Assembly (NCBI RefSeq): GCF_001558155.1
Contig: NZ_LOAS01000015.1
Location: forward strand, 1-64,000
DNA: 64,000 nt
Direction: 5' to 3'
DNA from: Aliiruegeria sabulilitoris
GTDB lineage: Bacteria > Pseudomonadota > Alphaproteobacteria > Rhodobacterales > Rhodobacteraceae
Of this stretch, positions 15,555 to 25,776 are shown in pieces (the stretch's first letter is position 1; each line of letters starts with the position of its first letter). The notes beneath the pieces are model-generated. The model saw only the letters and a program-made list of their open reading frames with translations, did no database searches and was not told where the DNA came from. A program made the position numbers and the translations under genes.

Positions 15555-16961
15555 TTAGCAGCTGTAGTACAGCTTGTATTCCACCGGGTGCGGGCAATGT
15601 TCGTAGGCGTAGATCTCTTCCCACTTGAGATCCATGTAGCCTTCGATCTGGCTCTTGGTGAAGACGTCGCCAGCGAGCAGGAACTCGTGGTCGGCTTCGA
15701 GGCATTCCATGGCTTCACGCAGGCTCGCGCAGACCGTCGGAATACCGGCCAGCTCTTCGGCGGGCAGGTCGTAGAGGTCCTTGTCCATGGCTTCACCCGG
15801 ATCGATCTTGTTCTTGATGCCGTCGAGTCCGGCCATCAGGAGCGCTGCAAAGCACAGATACGGGTTCGCGGAGGGATCCGGGAAGCGGGCTTCGACGCGC
15901 TTCGCCTTCGGGGATTCGGCCCACGGAATACGCACGCAGCCGGAACGGTTGCGGGCGGAATAGGCGCGCAGAACCGGGGCTTCGAAGCCGGGGATCAGGC
16001 GCTTGTAGGAGTTCGTGGACGGGTTGGTAAAGGCATTCAGCGTCTTGGCATGCTTAAGCAGGCCGCCAATGTACCACAGCGCCTCGTCGGAGAGGTCCGC
16101 ATACTTGTCACCTGCGAAGAGCGGCTTGCCGTCCTTCCAGATCGACATGTTGACATGCATGCCGGTGCCGTTGTCGCCGGAGATCGGCTTCGGCATGAAG
16201 GTGGCCGACTTGCCATAGGCATGGGCAACGTTGTGGATGATGTACTTGTACTTCTGAAGCTCGTCTGCCTGCTTGGTGAGCGAGCCGAAGATCAGGCCAA
16301 GCTCGTGCTGACAGGAGGCCACCTCGTGGTGGTGCTTGTCGACCTTCATGCCCATGCGCTTCATGGTCGAGAGCATCTCGGAACGCAGGTCCTGGCTTTC
16401 GTCGATCGGGTTGACCGGGAAGTAGCCGCCCTTGATGCCCGGACGATGGCCCATGTTGCCCATCTCGTACTCGGTATCCGAGTTCCAGGAGGCGTCGATA
16501 GCGTCGACCTGGAAGGAGACCTTGTTCATCTCGACGGAGAAGCGAACGTCGTCGAAGAGGAAGAACTCGGCTTCCGGGCCCATATAGGCGGTGTCGCCGA
16601 TACCGGACGACTTCAGGTAGGCCTCGGCTTTCATGGCGGTGCCGCGCGGGTCGCGGTCATAGTGCTCGCCGGTGTCGGGCTCGTGAACCGAGCAATGCAC
16701 GGCGAGCGTCTTTTCGGCATAGAACGGGTCCATGTAGACCGAGTCGGTATCCGGCATCAGTTTCATGTCGGACTCGTCGATCGATTTCCAACCGGCGATA
16801 GAGGAGCCGTCGAACATGAAGCCCTCTTCGAGGAAGTCCTCATCGACCTGATCGGCCAGAATGGTGACGTGCTGCAACTTGCCGCGCGGGTCAGTGAAAC
16901 GGACGTCGACGTATTCAACGCCTTCGTCGGCGATGGTCTTGAGAACGGCTTCCTTGCTCAT
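15555..16961 (-). CDS. glnA: Glutamine synthetase, type I
   Basis: ATP-dependent synthesis of glutamine from glutamate and ammonia, the central step of nitrogen assimilation. The 468-residue product has exactly the length of the GSI-beta type. The N-terminal beta-grasp domain has [11 protein letters not shown], and the catalytic domain has [12 protein letters not shown], the metal-binding [21 protein letters not shown] and NRSGCVRIP. The regulatory adenylylation site DLYDLP places the modified tyrosine at 397, the canonical number, so control by GlnE and PII is expected. It lies 56 bp downstream of glnB, with a terminator after it, forming the classical glnBA operon. Confidence 0.98.
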   Translation of the reverse strand: MSKEAVLKTIADEGVEYVDVRFTDPRGKLQHVTILADQVDEDFLEEGFMFDGSSIAGWKSIDESDMKLMPDTDSVYMDPFYAEKTLAVHCSVHEPDTGEHYDRDPRGTAMKAEAYLKSSGIGDTAYMGPEAEFFLFDDVRFSVEMNKVSFQVDAIDASWNSDTEYEMGNMGHRPGIKGGYFPVNPIDESQDLRSEMLSTMKRMGMKVDKHHHEVASCQHELGLIFGSLTKQADELQKYKYIIHNVAHAYGKSATFMPKPISGDNGTGMHVNMSIWKDGKPLFAGDKYADLSDEALWYIGGLLKHAKTLNAFTNPSTNSYKRLIPGFEAPVLRAYSARNRSGCVRIPWAESPKAKRVEARFPDPSANPYLCFAALLMAGLDGIKNKIDPGEAMDKDLYDLPAEELAGIPTVCASLREAMECLEADHEFLLAGDVFTKSQIEGYMDLKWEEIYAYEHCPHPVEYKLYYSC

Positions 16962-17017
16962 GTGAACGTGGTTCCCTCTGTCAGTAAAAATGGGGGTTGG
17001 GTATTCAGTTGCGGCGG

Positions 17018-17404
<387 letters not shown>

Positions 17405-17535
17405 TCATCCCCGGAGCGGGACAATTCAAGAGGTGTTGCGTTGTTGACGAGTCCGAGCGTTTCCCAGTGCTGTGATTAAAATATGTGCAAAATGCCTGCG
17501 GTGAGGGCAAACTGAAAACAAAAGAGGCGGTTCAT

Positions 17536-19155
17536 ATGGATGAACTTCTGACATCTGCCCAAATGCGCGCCATCGAGCAGGCCGCTTTCGATAGCGGGCA
17601 GGCGACCGGGTTGGAGTTGATGGAACGGGCCGGGCAGGGCGTTGTCGACGCGGTGTTCCAGGCGCTGCCGGATTTGGCGCAAGCCGAAGGAAAGGCCCTG
17701 ATTCTCTGCGGGCCGGGCAATAATGGCGGCGATGGTTTCGTCATCGCGCGCCTGCTGCACGAACTTGGCTGGAAGGTCTCTTGTTTCCTTTATGGCGATC
17801 CCGCGCGGTTGCCGCCGGACGCAAGGGCAAACCATGATCGCTGGGCAGAGATCGGCGCCGTGGTCCCGTTTGCGGACTGGCATGTGCGCGAACGGTGGGG
17901 CGGCGCAGTCCCGGTCGAGAAACGCCCCGGCGTGATCGTGGATGCGCTGTTCGGCACCGGTTTGACACGACCGCTGGTGCGCGACCTGGACGAAGCGTTG
18001 CGGAATCTCGCGTCCTGCTTGCCCGAGGGCATGTCCTGGCGGGTCGCGGTCGATGCGCCTTCGGGATTGTGCATGGATTCCGGGCGGCCGCTCGATCCGG
18101 AAAATGACGGGGAGCTGCCGTCCCGGCAGGATCTCACGGTCTCGTTCCACCGCCTGAAGCGCGGCCACATGCTGGGCGAGGGCCCGGAATGGTGCGGCAA
18201 GGTGGTCGTCGCCGATATCGGCTTGAACCAGTCCGCCCTGCGCGCGGCGCGGCCGGATCTGCGCGAGCAGTTGTCAGACATGGCGCAACTGGCCGGACCC
18301 GATAATCGACAATTGCGCAAGGGGGGCGAGGATTCGCAGGGCGCCCATAAATACGATTACGGCCATGCGGTCGTTCTGTCTGGCGGGCCGGGGCGTACCG
18401 GGGCGGCGCGACTGGCTGCAAGGGCGGCGCTGAGGGTCGGTGCCGGGCTGGTCACGCTCGCAGCGCCAGCTCCCGCCATGGGAGAATGTGCGGCGCAACT
18501 GACCGCCGTCATGCTGACCCGATGCAATGGTGCCCCCGATCTGGGCACGCTGCTCGGGGATGAAAGGCTGAACGCGCTGTGCCTCGGGCCGGGGCTCGGG
18601 GTGAGCGCTGCGACGCGGGACTTGGTCCTGACCGCGCTTGGTAGCCGGCGCCGCTGTGTTCTGGATGCCGACGCGTTGACGGCCTTTGCCGAGCGGCCAC
18701 AGGCGCTCTTCGCGCATCTTCATTCCGGCGTCGTGCTGACCCCGCATGCTGGCGAGTTCGCCCGGCTCTTTCCCGATATCTGGGAGCGCTTTATTGCCTG
18801 TCCAGAGCATGGCCCGGCCATCTCCAAGATCGAGGCATCACAGGAAGCGGCGGCGCGGGCGGGCTGCATTCTGCTCTTCAAGGGGCAGGACACGGTCATT
18901 GTCGAACCTGGCGGCCGTGTCGTCGTGCATGCTGCCTGCTACGAGCGTTCAGCGCCTTGGCTGGCGACCGCCGGTGCCGGCGATGTGCTGGCCGGAATGA
19001 TCGCTGGGCTGATGGCGCGTGGCTTTTGGCCCGTCGGGGCAGCGGAAACGGCGGTCTGGCTGCATGCCGAAGCGGCGAGATCCTTCGGTCCAGGCTTGAT
19101 AGCGGAGGACCTGACAGAAGAATTGCCGTCCGTTTTGTCGGCATTAGGGGTTTGA
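17536..19155 (+). CDS. nnr: Bifunctional NAD(P)H-hydrate epimerase / ADP-dependent NAD(P)H-hydrate dehydratase
   Basis: A 539-residue repair enzyme that epimerises and then dehydrates damaged NAD(P)HX back to NAD(P)H. The N-terminal YjeF_N epimerase domain (about 1-215) has LMERAGQGVVDAV and CGPGNNGGDGFVIARLL (58-74). The C-terminal ribokinase-like dehydratase domain (about 230-539) has HKYDYGHAVVLSGGPGRTGAARLA, CLGPGLG, the VLDADAL strand and TAGAGDVLAGMIAGL near the end. I chose ATG 17536, where homology begins; a longer frame adds 17 residues. It is divergent from glnB, with about 180 bp between them, and appears monocistronic. Confidence 0.93.
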   Translation: MDELLTSAQMRAIEQAAFDSGQATGLELMERAGQGVVDAVFQALPDLAQAEGKALILCGPGNNGGDGFVIARLLHELGWKVSCFLYGDPARLPPDARANHDRWAEIGAVVPFADWHVRERWGGAVPVEKRPGVIVDALFGTGLTRPLVRDLDEALRNLASCLPEGMSWRVAVDAPSGLCMDSGRPLDPENDGELPSRQDLTVSFHRLKRGHMLGEGPEWCGKVVVADIGLNQSALRAARPDLREQLSDMAQLAGPDNRQLRKGGEDSQGAHKYDYGHAVVLSGGPGRTGAARLAARAALRVGAGLVTLAAPAPAMGECAAQLTAVMLTRCNGAPDLGTLLGDERLNALCLGPGLGVSAATRDLVLTALGSRRRCVLDADALTAFAERPQALFAHLHSGVVLTPHAGEFARLFPDIWERFIACPEHGPAISKIEASQEAAARAGCILLFKGQDTVIVEPGGRVVVHAACYERSAPWLATAGAGDVLAGMIAGLMARGFWPVGAAETAVWLHAEAARSFGPGLIAEDLTEELPSVLSALGV

Positions 19156-19353
19156 ACGTTCCCCTTCACGTGGCCAAGCCTCAGGGGTGGGCCTGGGGCG
19201 GCGAGCATCGTGGAAGCGTTGAGCGCGCTCCCTGCCTTGCACTTTCTCGATCCGGAAGTTTCCCGGGGGAGCGCTCGCATGAACGACGGGGGCAGCGCCC
19301 CCGCCGAGGCTGGATCGCCTGGCGGGGCTGCACGTCGCTGGTGTGCGGATAGA
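19156..19353. other. Convergent spacer with a small GC hairpin
   Basis: Between the stops of nnr and the DUF4167 gene there is a short perfect hairpin, CGGGGGC-AGC-GCCCCCG, near 19289-19306. It has no run of T on either side. Nothing else is supported in this spacer. Confidence 0.35.
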
Positions 19354-20109
19354 TTACTCTGCGGCTTCCGGCGGTTCGGATGTCGTGGCGGCAGCCGGAG
19401 ATGCACCTTCGGCTCCATCCGAAGCCTCGGTGTCCTTAGGCGCCTTGGGCTTGGCCCGGCTGGCACGCGGACGCTTCGGCTTGGCTTCCTGTGCCGGGGC
19501 TTCCGCCTCGGCGCCTTCTGCCTCCGGCTTCGCCTTGCGGGGACGCGGGCGCCGCGCCTTGGGCTTGCTTTCGGGCGTCTCGACCAGCCCGCTGTCGTCT
19601 TGGGATACGTCCTTGCCCGCACGTGCTCCCGACGCTGCGGCGTGGGCTTCCGGAAGCAGGTCCGGCTGCGGCGCGCTTTGCAGATCGTCTTCGATCACGT
19701 CGGGCTGACTGTCCACCGGTTCGACCGACTGCAGGGCCTCGGGTTCATTTTGCGAACGCGGATGTTGCCCGCCCTGGTTGTTCCCGCCGCTATTGGAGGG
19801 CTCGTGCCGGTCGCGTTGCCGATCGCGCTGCTGCTGTTCCTGCTGCTCGCGGCGGGCATCCTGCTCGCGCTGCGCTTCACCGAGCATACGTGTGTAATGC
19901 TCGGCGTGCTGCTGGAAATTCTCTGCCGCTACGCGGTCATTGCCCCGCGCGGCATCGCCGGCGAGTTGGATGTATTTGTCGATAATCTGCTGCGGGGTGC
20001 CACGCACCTTGCCTTCCGGGCCCGAGGAATCAAAGACCCGGTTGACGATGTTTCCCATCGAGCGCTGACGGTTCGACTTGGAACGCGAACGTGACTTGGA
20101 TGATCTCAT
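19354..20109 (-). CDS. DUF4167 domain protein
   Basis: A 251-residue highly charged protein of the alphaproteobacteria-specific DUF4167 family; function unknown. The conserved part is the N-terminus, about residues 1-75: basic RSSKSRSRSKSNRQRS, then MGNIVNRVFDSSGPEGKVRGT and the helix QQIIDKYIQLAGDAARGNDRV. The remainder is low-complexity: a Gln/Arg-rich stretch (about 80-110) and Pro/Ala/Lys-rich segments with repeated KARRPRPRKAKPE-like runs, probably disordered. The basic tails suggest RNA or ribosome association. This is consistent with its position downstream of the translation-termination genes prfA and prmC on the same strand, but that is inference. Confidence 0.88.
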   Translation of the reverse strand: MRSSKSRSRSKSNRQRSMGNIVNRVFDSSGPEGKVRGTPQQIIDKYIQLAGDAARGNDRVAAENFQQHAEHYTRMLGEAQREQDARREQQEQQQRDRQRDRHEPSNSGGNNQGGQHPRSQNEPEALQSVEPVDSQPDVIEDDLQSAPQPDLLPEAHAAASGARAGKDVSQDDSGLVETPESKPKARRPRPRKAKPEAEGAEAEAPAQEAKPKRPRASRAKPKAPKDTEASDGAEGASPAAATTSEPPEAAE

Positions 20110-20330
20110 AGGTTTTTCAGTTCCGCCTTGTTGCGGTTTCGGGACCTTCGCTAGTCTTGCGGATAAATCTCCGCGGGTCGGTCCAAGTTGTGGTGACTAT
20201 CTGCGCGGGGGGGCGTACGCCCAACGCTCCGTGCGCCCATTGCTTTACATGCACGGCGTCTGCTGACAAGTCAAAAACAGCCAACTGTGCTGTATTCCGC
20301 GCAATCTGGCGCAGTTTTGATATCAATGCG

Positions 20331-21161
20331 CTAGGATTTCGAGGTCCTCAGCCTGGCTGCAACCACCCTGTCGCGCCCGTCGAGATCGGGCAGGACATGG
20401 ATATCCTCGAAGCCGCTCGCCGCGAAAATCGCCGACACTGCATCCCCCTGGCTGGCGCCGATCTCGACCAACAAGCGCCCGTTCGGCGACAGGTGATCGG
20501 CGGCCCGTGCGGCGATGATCTGATAACAGGAGAGGCCATCCCCTTCATCGGTCAACGCCACTCGCGGTTCCCAGTCCCGCGTCTCCGGCGCAAGGCCCGC
20601 CATTTCGCCTACCGCGATATAGGGAGGGTTGGAGACGATCAGGTCGAACCGTCCCGTCACCGTCTCGTACCAGTCAGAGCGGCGGAACTCCGCAGGCACT
20701 CCCAGATCGGCGGCGTTCTGACGGGCAACCTCCAGCGCTTTCTCGGACAGATCGACGCCAAGGCCGGTCGCTTGCGGGCGCTCCGCCAGCAGGCTCAGCA
20801 GGATGCACCCGCTCCCCGTGCCGAGATCCAGAACACGCTCGAATGGCGCCTGCAGGGCCGCGGCGATGAGCGTCTCGGTTTCCGGGCGCGGGTCCAGAAC
20901 CTCCGCCGTAATGTGAAAATTATGACCCCAGAACAAGCGATTGCCGGTGATATGCGACACGGGCTGCCGGGCCGCGCGGGCGTCCAGCGCGGCTGCGAGC
21001 GCCGCGTCACCCTCGAAACTGTCGCGCAAGTGAAGCGTCAGGCGGTCCGGCGATATTGCTCCCGCAAAGGCCACGAGCAGCCGCGCATCCCGTTGCGGCG
21101 TCTCCACCCCGGCCTGCTTCAGCCGGTCCACCGCAACAGCCAGCGCCTCGGCGAATGTCAC
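20331..21161 (-). CDS. prmC: Peptide chain release factor N5-glutamine methyltransferase
   Basis: SAM-dependent enzyme of 276 residues that methylates the glutamine of the GGQ motif of release factors 1 and 2. Visible elements are the N-terminal helical domain with RDARLLVAF, the hairpin segment with [11 protein letters not shown], the SAM-binding [11 protein letters not shown] (110-120) and the catalytic NPPY (178-181). The start is GTG at 21161 and overlaps the prfA stop by 4 bases (GTGA), so the enzyme is coupled to one of its own substrates. Length and domains are standard. Confidence 0.96.
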   Translation of the reverse strand: MTFAEALAVAVDRLKQAGVETPQRDARLLVAFAGAISPDRLTLHLRDSFEGDAALAAALDARAARQPVSHITGNRLFWGHNFHITAEVLDPRPETETLIAAALQAPFERVLDLGTGSGCILLSLLAERPQATGLGVDLSEKALEVARQNAADLGVPAEFRRSDWYETVTGRFDLIVSNPPYIAVGEMAGLAPETRDWEPRVALTDEGDGLSCYQIIAARAADHLSPNGRLLVEIGASQGDAVSAIFAASGFEDIHVLPDLDGRDRVVAARLRTSKS

Positions 21162-22213
21162 GTGCCCATCTCGGCGAGTTTGCGCGCCTGATCGTCCGCA
21201 ATCAGCGCGTCGATCACCTCGTTCAGGTCGCCCTGCATCACCTGGTCGAGCTTGTAGAGCGTCAGGTTGATCCGGTGATCGGTCATCCGCCCTTGCGGGA
21301 AATTATAGGTCCGGATGCGCTCGGACCGATCCCCCGTACCGACCTGGCTGCGCCGGTCGGCGGCGCGCTCGTCATCCGCCTTCTGACGCTCCATGTCGTA
21401 AAGGCGCGCACGCAGAACCTGCACGGCGATCTCGCGGTTGCGGTGCTGCGATTTCTCGGAGCTGGTCACGACAATGCCGGTGGGCAAGTGCGTGATCCGC
21501 ACCGCCGAGTCGGTCGTGTTCACATGCTGGCCGCCCGCGCCGCTGGCGCGCATCGTGTCGATGCGGATGTCGGAGGCCGGAATGTCGATATCCACCGCCG
21601 CTGCTTCGGGCAACACGGCGACAGTGGCCGCAGAGGTGTGAATGCGTCCGCCCGATTCGGTCTCGGGAACGCGTTGCACCCGGTGGACGCCGGATTCGTA
21701 TTTCAGACGGGCAAAGACGCCATCGCCCTGCACATGGGCGACGGCCTCCTTGATCCCGCCAAGCTCGCTCTCCTGCGTCTCGATCAGATCGAATTTCCAG
21801 CCCTGCGCCTCGGCATGGCGCTGGTACATGCGCAGAAGGTCGCCGGCAAAGAGCGCAGCCTCCTCGCCGCCCGTTCCCGGGCGGATCTCGATCATGGCCG
21901 GGCGGGCATCGGCGGCATCCTTGGGCAGGAGCGCCAGTTGCAGTGCTTTCTCATGCTCGGGAAGCCGCGCGCGCAGGATGGGCAATTCCTCCTCGGCAAG
22001 CTCGCGCATATCCGGATCGTCGAGCATCGCCTCGGCCTCGGCAATGTCGGCCCGGCATCGCTTCCAGGCCGCGATCTCGGCCACGAGCGGCTTCAAATCC
22101 GAATACTCCTTGGCGAGGCGCGCAATCTCGCTCGCCTCGGCGCCACCTGCCATCTTCGCTTCGAGAAACTCGAACCGCTGGGCGATCTCGTGCAATCTGT
22201 CCTCGGGAACCAT
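21158..22213 (-). CDS. prfA: Peptide chain release factor 1
   Basis: A 351-residue class I release factor that recognises UAA and UAG and triggers peptide release. The codon-recognition tripeptide region reads [15 protein letters not shown], with P-E-T at 183-185. The catalytic GGQ lies at 227-229 ([15 protein letters not shown]) and is the methylation target of the adjacent prmC product. The N-terminal helical domain and C-terminal [18 protein letters not shown] are standard. The start at ATG 22213 is where homology begins. It is divergent from a small secreted protein gene, with 63 bp between the two starts. Confidence 0.97.
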   Translation of the reverse strand: MVPEDRLHEIAQRFEFLEAKMAGGAEASEIARLAKEYSDLKPLVAEIAAWKRCRADIAEAEAMLDDPDMRELAEEELPILRARLPEHEKALQLALLPKDAADARPAMIEIRPGTGGEEAALFAGDLLRMYQRHAEAQGWKFDLIETQESELGGIKEAVAHVQGDGVFARLKYESGVHRVQRVPETESGGRIHTSAATVAVLPEAAAVDIDIPASDIRIDTMRASGAGGQHVNTTDSAVRITHLPTGIVVTSSEKSQHRNREIAVQVLRARLYDMERQKADDERAADRRSQVGTGDRSERIRTYNFPQGRMTDHRINLTLYKLDQVMQGDLNEVIDALIADDQARKLAEMGT

Positions 22214-22276
22214 GCCCGGCTGCGTGCCGGAATGTTGCGCTTTGGTCAAGAGGGCCGAGCGTGATACGCTGACGTG

Positions 22277-22564
22277 ATGTTGAGAACCCTTTTGATCGCT
22301 CTGCTCGCCAGCGTTTCGCCGGTATGGGCCGATGTGACGGCACCTTCGGGCCGGGTGATCGACTGCTATTGCACGGACAGCACAGGCGACCGGGTCGAGC
22401 TTGGGGACGTTATCTGCCTGCGCGTCGACGGGCGGATGTTCCTGGCGCGCTGCGAAATGTCGCTCAACAACCCGATGTGGCGCGAGGTGCAGGAAGGCTG
22501 CACGACATCGCGCCTTGAACGGTTGTTGCAGATGGGTCTGGCCTCCCGGAACTCTGGGTCTTGA
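22277..22564 (+). CDS. Small secreted cysteine-containing protein
   Basis: A 95-residue protein with a signal peptide ([18 protein letters not shown], cleavage after about residue 18) and a mature part of about 77 residues. The mature part contains several cysteines (CYC, VICL, RCEM, EGC) that could form disulfides in the periplasm. I do not recognise the domain. A GTG codon directly before the ATG could also serve as start. It is divergent from prfA and lies about 95 bp upstream of the permease gene on the same strand. Confidence 0.65.
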   Translation: MLRTLLIALLASVSPVWADVTAPSGRVIDCYCTDSTGDRVELGDVICLRVDGRMFLARCEMSLNNPMWREVQEGCTTSRLERLLQMGLASRNSGS

Positions 22565-22659
22565 ACGCATTGCCTGCGATCACGCGCGGGCAGGATGCCC
22601 GAGGGGATTGAGTTTGTTGCCGAAAACGGGTGTGATTGATCGGCAAGGGTAATTGGGGG

Positions 22660-24543
22660 GTGCGCGTGGAGCAGATCAGTCTCACCTACGAGATGGTCAT
22701 GGTGCTCTGTGTGCTTGGCCTCACGGTTGGCCTGTTCGTGACGGAAGTGGTCCGGGTCGACGTCGCCGCGCTGGCGATCATGGTCATGCTGGGCTGCCTC
22801 GCCTCGCTTCCCGGTCTCGACCATATCGTCGATATCCAGCATCTCTTTTCCGGTTTCGCCTCCAATGCCGTGATCTCGATCATTGCGGTGATGATCATCG
22901 GCGCCGGGTTGGACCGGACCGGCGTGATGACCAGTGTCGCCAACTGGATCATGCGTACCGGCGGGTCGGCGGAGAGCCGGATCCTGCTGCTGATATCCTC
23001 CACGGTCGCCTTCATTTCCTCTTTCATGCAGAATGTCGGCGCGGCGGCGCTGTTTCTGCCGGTCGTGGCGCGGATTTCGGCGCGCACAGGGCTGCCCATG
23101 TCGCGCCTGCTGATGCCGATGGGCTTCTGCGCGATCCTCGGTGGCACGCTCACCATGGTCGGCTCCTCGCCGCTGATCCTGCTCAACGACCTCTTTGACA
23201 CCATCAACCCGACCCTGCCGCCCGACCAGCAGATGGCCGATTACAGCCTGTTCTCGGTTGCCCCGATCGGGCTGGCGCTGGTGGCGGCGGGGCTGGCCTA
23301 TTTCATCTTCTTCGGCCGTTTCGTGCTGCCGGAACAGACGCATCGCACCGCGGGCGAAGGCGCGCGCGGGCAATCGCTGCTGGAATATGTCTCGAAAACC
23401 TACGGCATCGATGGCGCCATTCACGAGATCATCGTGCCCGCCGGTTCGATCCTTGTCGGCCAGAGCATCGATGACATTCAGCGCGCGTTGCGGTTGCAGA
23501 TCATCGCGACCCAATACGAGGGCAAGACCTATACCTCGCCCCCGCGTGACACCGTTCTGCAAGCGCCGGCCCGGCTGGCCATCATCGCCGAACCGGGCGC
23601 GGTGGACGAGTTCAAATACTGCTTCGAGCTTGAGGAATCACCCGTTCTGGCCGGTTTTGCCGAGGATCTTGGCCCGACCCGCGCAGGCATCGCCGAAGTG
23701 GTCATCCCGCCCGGCTCGGGCGTGATCGGCAAAAGTGCGCGCGACCTGTGGCTGCGCAAGGCGCACGGCCTCGCACCGCTGCTGATGTATCGCGGCGGCG
23801 AAACCTATTCGCGCGAGACCGAAGGCATCGATTTCGGCGAGATCCCCTTCGAGGCGGGTGACACCTTGGTCGGCCATATCACCTGGGAAGCGCTGATGCG
23901 CATGGAGCAGGACCGCGACTTCGTAGTCGTGACCCAGGATTATCCGCGCGAGACGACGCGGCCGCAAAAGGTCGGCTGGGCGCTGGTCTTCTTCATGATC
24001 GCCATCGGCCTGGTGCTGTTCACCGATATGCGGCTGTCGCTCTGCCTGCTGGTCGGCGCGCTCGGGATGATCCTGTCCAACGTGCTGAGCATCGACGAGG
24101 CCTATGAATCGGTGAGCTGGAGCACTGTCTTCCTGCTGGCCTCGCTGATCCCGCTCGGGCAGGCCGTGCAGAGCACCGGCACCGCCGAATGGATCGCGCA
24201 TCAGCTCCTGACCGTTCTGGATGGCATGCCGATCTGGGTGATCCAGGCGACGGTCGCGGTGCTGGCGACCGTTTTCTCGCTGATCATGTCCAATGTCGGC
24301 GCCACTGTGCTGCTGGTGCCACTGGCGGTGAATATCGCGCTTGGCGCGGGCGCGGATCCGGCCGTGTTTGCCCTCACCGTGGCGATCTCGACCTCGAATT
24401 CCTTCTTGATCCCGACCCATCAGGTCAACGCCCTGCTGATGGGGCCGGGGGGCTATTCGGTGCGCGACTTCATCCGCGCAGGCGGGATCATGACGGCGAT
24501 CTTTCTCGTCGTGTCGGTGCTGGTGATGAACCTGTTCTACTGA
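22660..24543 (+). CDS. SLC13/DASS-type anion permease with two TrkA-C domains
   Basis: A membrane transporter of about 627 residues. Two bundles of hydrophobic helices (about residues 8-225 and 440-627) flank a soluble middle part carrying two TrkA-C/RCK_C domains (EIIVPAGSILVGQSI and EVVIPPGSGVIGKSARDLWL). Each membrane half contains an SNVGAT/QNVGAA-like hairpin motif (SSFMQNVGAAALFLPV and LIMSNVGATVLLVPL) typical of sodium/anion symporters for dicarboxylates, sulfate or similar ions. The substrate cannot be read from sequence. The start is uncertain: TTG 22636, GTG 22660 and GTG 22666 are all possible in a G-rich stretch. Converges with the M20 gene, 6 bases apart. Confidence 0.85.
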   Translation: MRVEQISLTYEMVMVLCVLGLTVGLFVTEVVRVDVAALAIMVMLGCLASLPGLDHIVDIQHLFSGFASNAVISIIAVMIIGAGLDRTGVMTSVANWIMRTGGSAESRILLLISSTVAFISSFMQNVGAAALFLPVVARISARTGLPMSRLLMPMGFCAILGGTLTMVGSSPLILLNDLFDTINPTLPPDQQMADYSLFSVAPIGLALVAAGLAYFIFFGRFVLPEQTHRTAGEGARGQSLLEYVSKTYGIDGAIHEIIVPAGSILVGQSIDDIQRALRLQIIATQYEGKTYTSPPRDTVLQAPARLAIIAEPGAVDEFKYCFELEESPVLAGFAEDLGPTRAGIAEVVIPPGSGVIGKSARDLWLRKAHGLAPLLMYRGGETYSRETEGIDFGEIPFEAGDTLVGHITWEALMRMEQDRDFVVVTQDYPRETTRPQKVGWALVFFMIAIGLVLFTDMRLSLCLLVGALGMILSNVLSIDEAYESVSWSTVFLLASLIPLGQAVQSTGTAEWIAHQLLTVLDGMPIWVIQATVAVLATVFSLIMSNVGATVLLVPLAVNIALGAGADPAVFALTVAISTSNSFLIPTHQVNALLMGPGGYSVRDFIRAGGIMTAIFLVVSVLVMNLFY

Positions 24544-24549
24544 CGCGGA

Positions 24550-25713
24550 TCACTCCAGGGGCAGCGCGCGCTCCGCGATCCGGGCAAAGAAACTGGCCCC
24601 GATTGGCGCGACCTCGTCGTTGAAATCGAATTTCGGGTGATGGCAGCGCGGCCCCACCCCTTGCCCGAGGAACAGGTAGGCCCCGGGCCGCGCCTCGAGC
24701 ATGAAGGAGAAATCCTCGGCGCCCATTTCGGCGGGCCAATCCGGGTCTACCTTGTCGGGGCCAACCACCTCGCGCGCGACCTCCACCGCGAAATCGGTCT
24801 GCTCGGGGTGGTTCACCGTTGCGGGATAGTCCTCGGTGTATTCCAGCGTCACTTCCACGCCCATGGCGGTGCCGGTGCCCTGGCAGATCTCCTCGATCCG
24901 GGCACGGATCTTGTCACGAACCGCGCGCGAGAAAGTGCGCAACGTGCCCGCAACGAACCCTTCCGCCGGGATCACGTTGGTTGCGCTGCCGACACTAATC
25001 TGCGTCACCGAGAGCACGGCATTGTCGAAGGCGCTCAGGTTGCGCGCCGGGATCGCGTTCAGCGCCGAGACGAGCTGCACCGCCGCCGCAACCGGATCGA
25101 CGCAATGCTCCGGCCATGCGGCATGCCCGCCCACGCCCCGGATCGTGATGGCGAAATCGTCCACAGCGGCCATCATCGGCCCCTTGCGGGTGGCGAAGCG
25201 GCCTTCCTCCATGTCGGGTGAATTGTGCAGCGCATAGACTTCCGTGATGCCGAAGCGCTCCATGATCCCCTGGTCGCACATTACCTTGCCGCCGCCGCCA
25301 AGCTCCTCGCCCGGCTGGAAGATCAGCGCCACGGTGCCGGCAAAGCGTCGCGTCTCGGCGAGGTAACGCGCCGCGCCGAGCAGCATCGTCGTATGCCCGT
25401 CATGGCCGCAGGCGTGCATGTTCCCCCGCGTTTCGCTGGTGTGCTCGACCCCGGTTTCTTCCAGGATCGGCAGCGCGTCCATATCGGCGCGCAGCCCGAT
25501 CACGGGTCCTTCCGCCTGGCCACGGATCAGCGCGACCATGCCGGTTTGGGCATAGCCCTCGTGCAGCTCGTCGACGCCGAATTCCCGCAGCCTCTCGGCC
25601 ACGAAGGCCGCCGTGCGCGGCAATTCCAACCCAAGCTCCGGGTTGCGGTGCAGCCAGCGCCGCCACTGCTGCATCTCGTCGGCATATCCCGCGATACGAT
25701 TGAGAACCGGCAT
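24550..25713 (-). CDS. M20-family amidohydrolase (aminoacylase/hippurate hydrolase-like)
   Basis: A 387-residue cytoplasmic metalloenzyme that hydrolyses N-acyl amino acids or similar amides. The metal site is clear: GLRADMDALPILE (about 73-85), HACGHDGHTTMLLG, QPGEELGGGGKVM with the catalytic glutamates, a His in YALHNSPD, and the lid dimerisation insert VGGHAAWPEHCVDP. MGAEDFSFM completes the signature. I chose ATG 25713, which gives an 8-base spacing from GGAGG; the ATG at 25719 is only 2 bases from it. Divergent from mazG with 63 bp between starts. The exact substrate is unknown. Confidence 0.9.
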   Translation of the reverse strand: MPVLNRIAGYADEMQQWRRWLHRNPELGLELPRTAAFVAERLREFGVDELHEGYAQTGMVALIRGQAEGPVIGLRADMDALPILEETGVEHTSETRGNMHACGHDGHTTMLLGAARYLAETRRFAGTVALIFQPGEELGGGGKVMCDQGIMERFGITEVYALHNSPDMEEGRFATRKGPMMAAVDDFAITIRGVGGHAAWPEHCVDPVAAAVQLVSALNAIPARNLSAFDNAVLSVTQISVGSATNVIPAEGFVAGTLRTFSRAVRDKIRARIEEICQGTGTAMGVEVTLEYTEDYPATVNHPEQTDFAVEVAREVVGPDKVDPDWPAEMGAEDFSFMLEARPGAYLFLGQGVGPRCHHPKFDFNDEVAPIGASFFARIAERALPLE

Positions 25714-25776
25714 GGACATATCCTCCGAAACATCCCTAATTCGGCGCGACCCTAGACCAAGCCCGGAGCCGCCGCC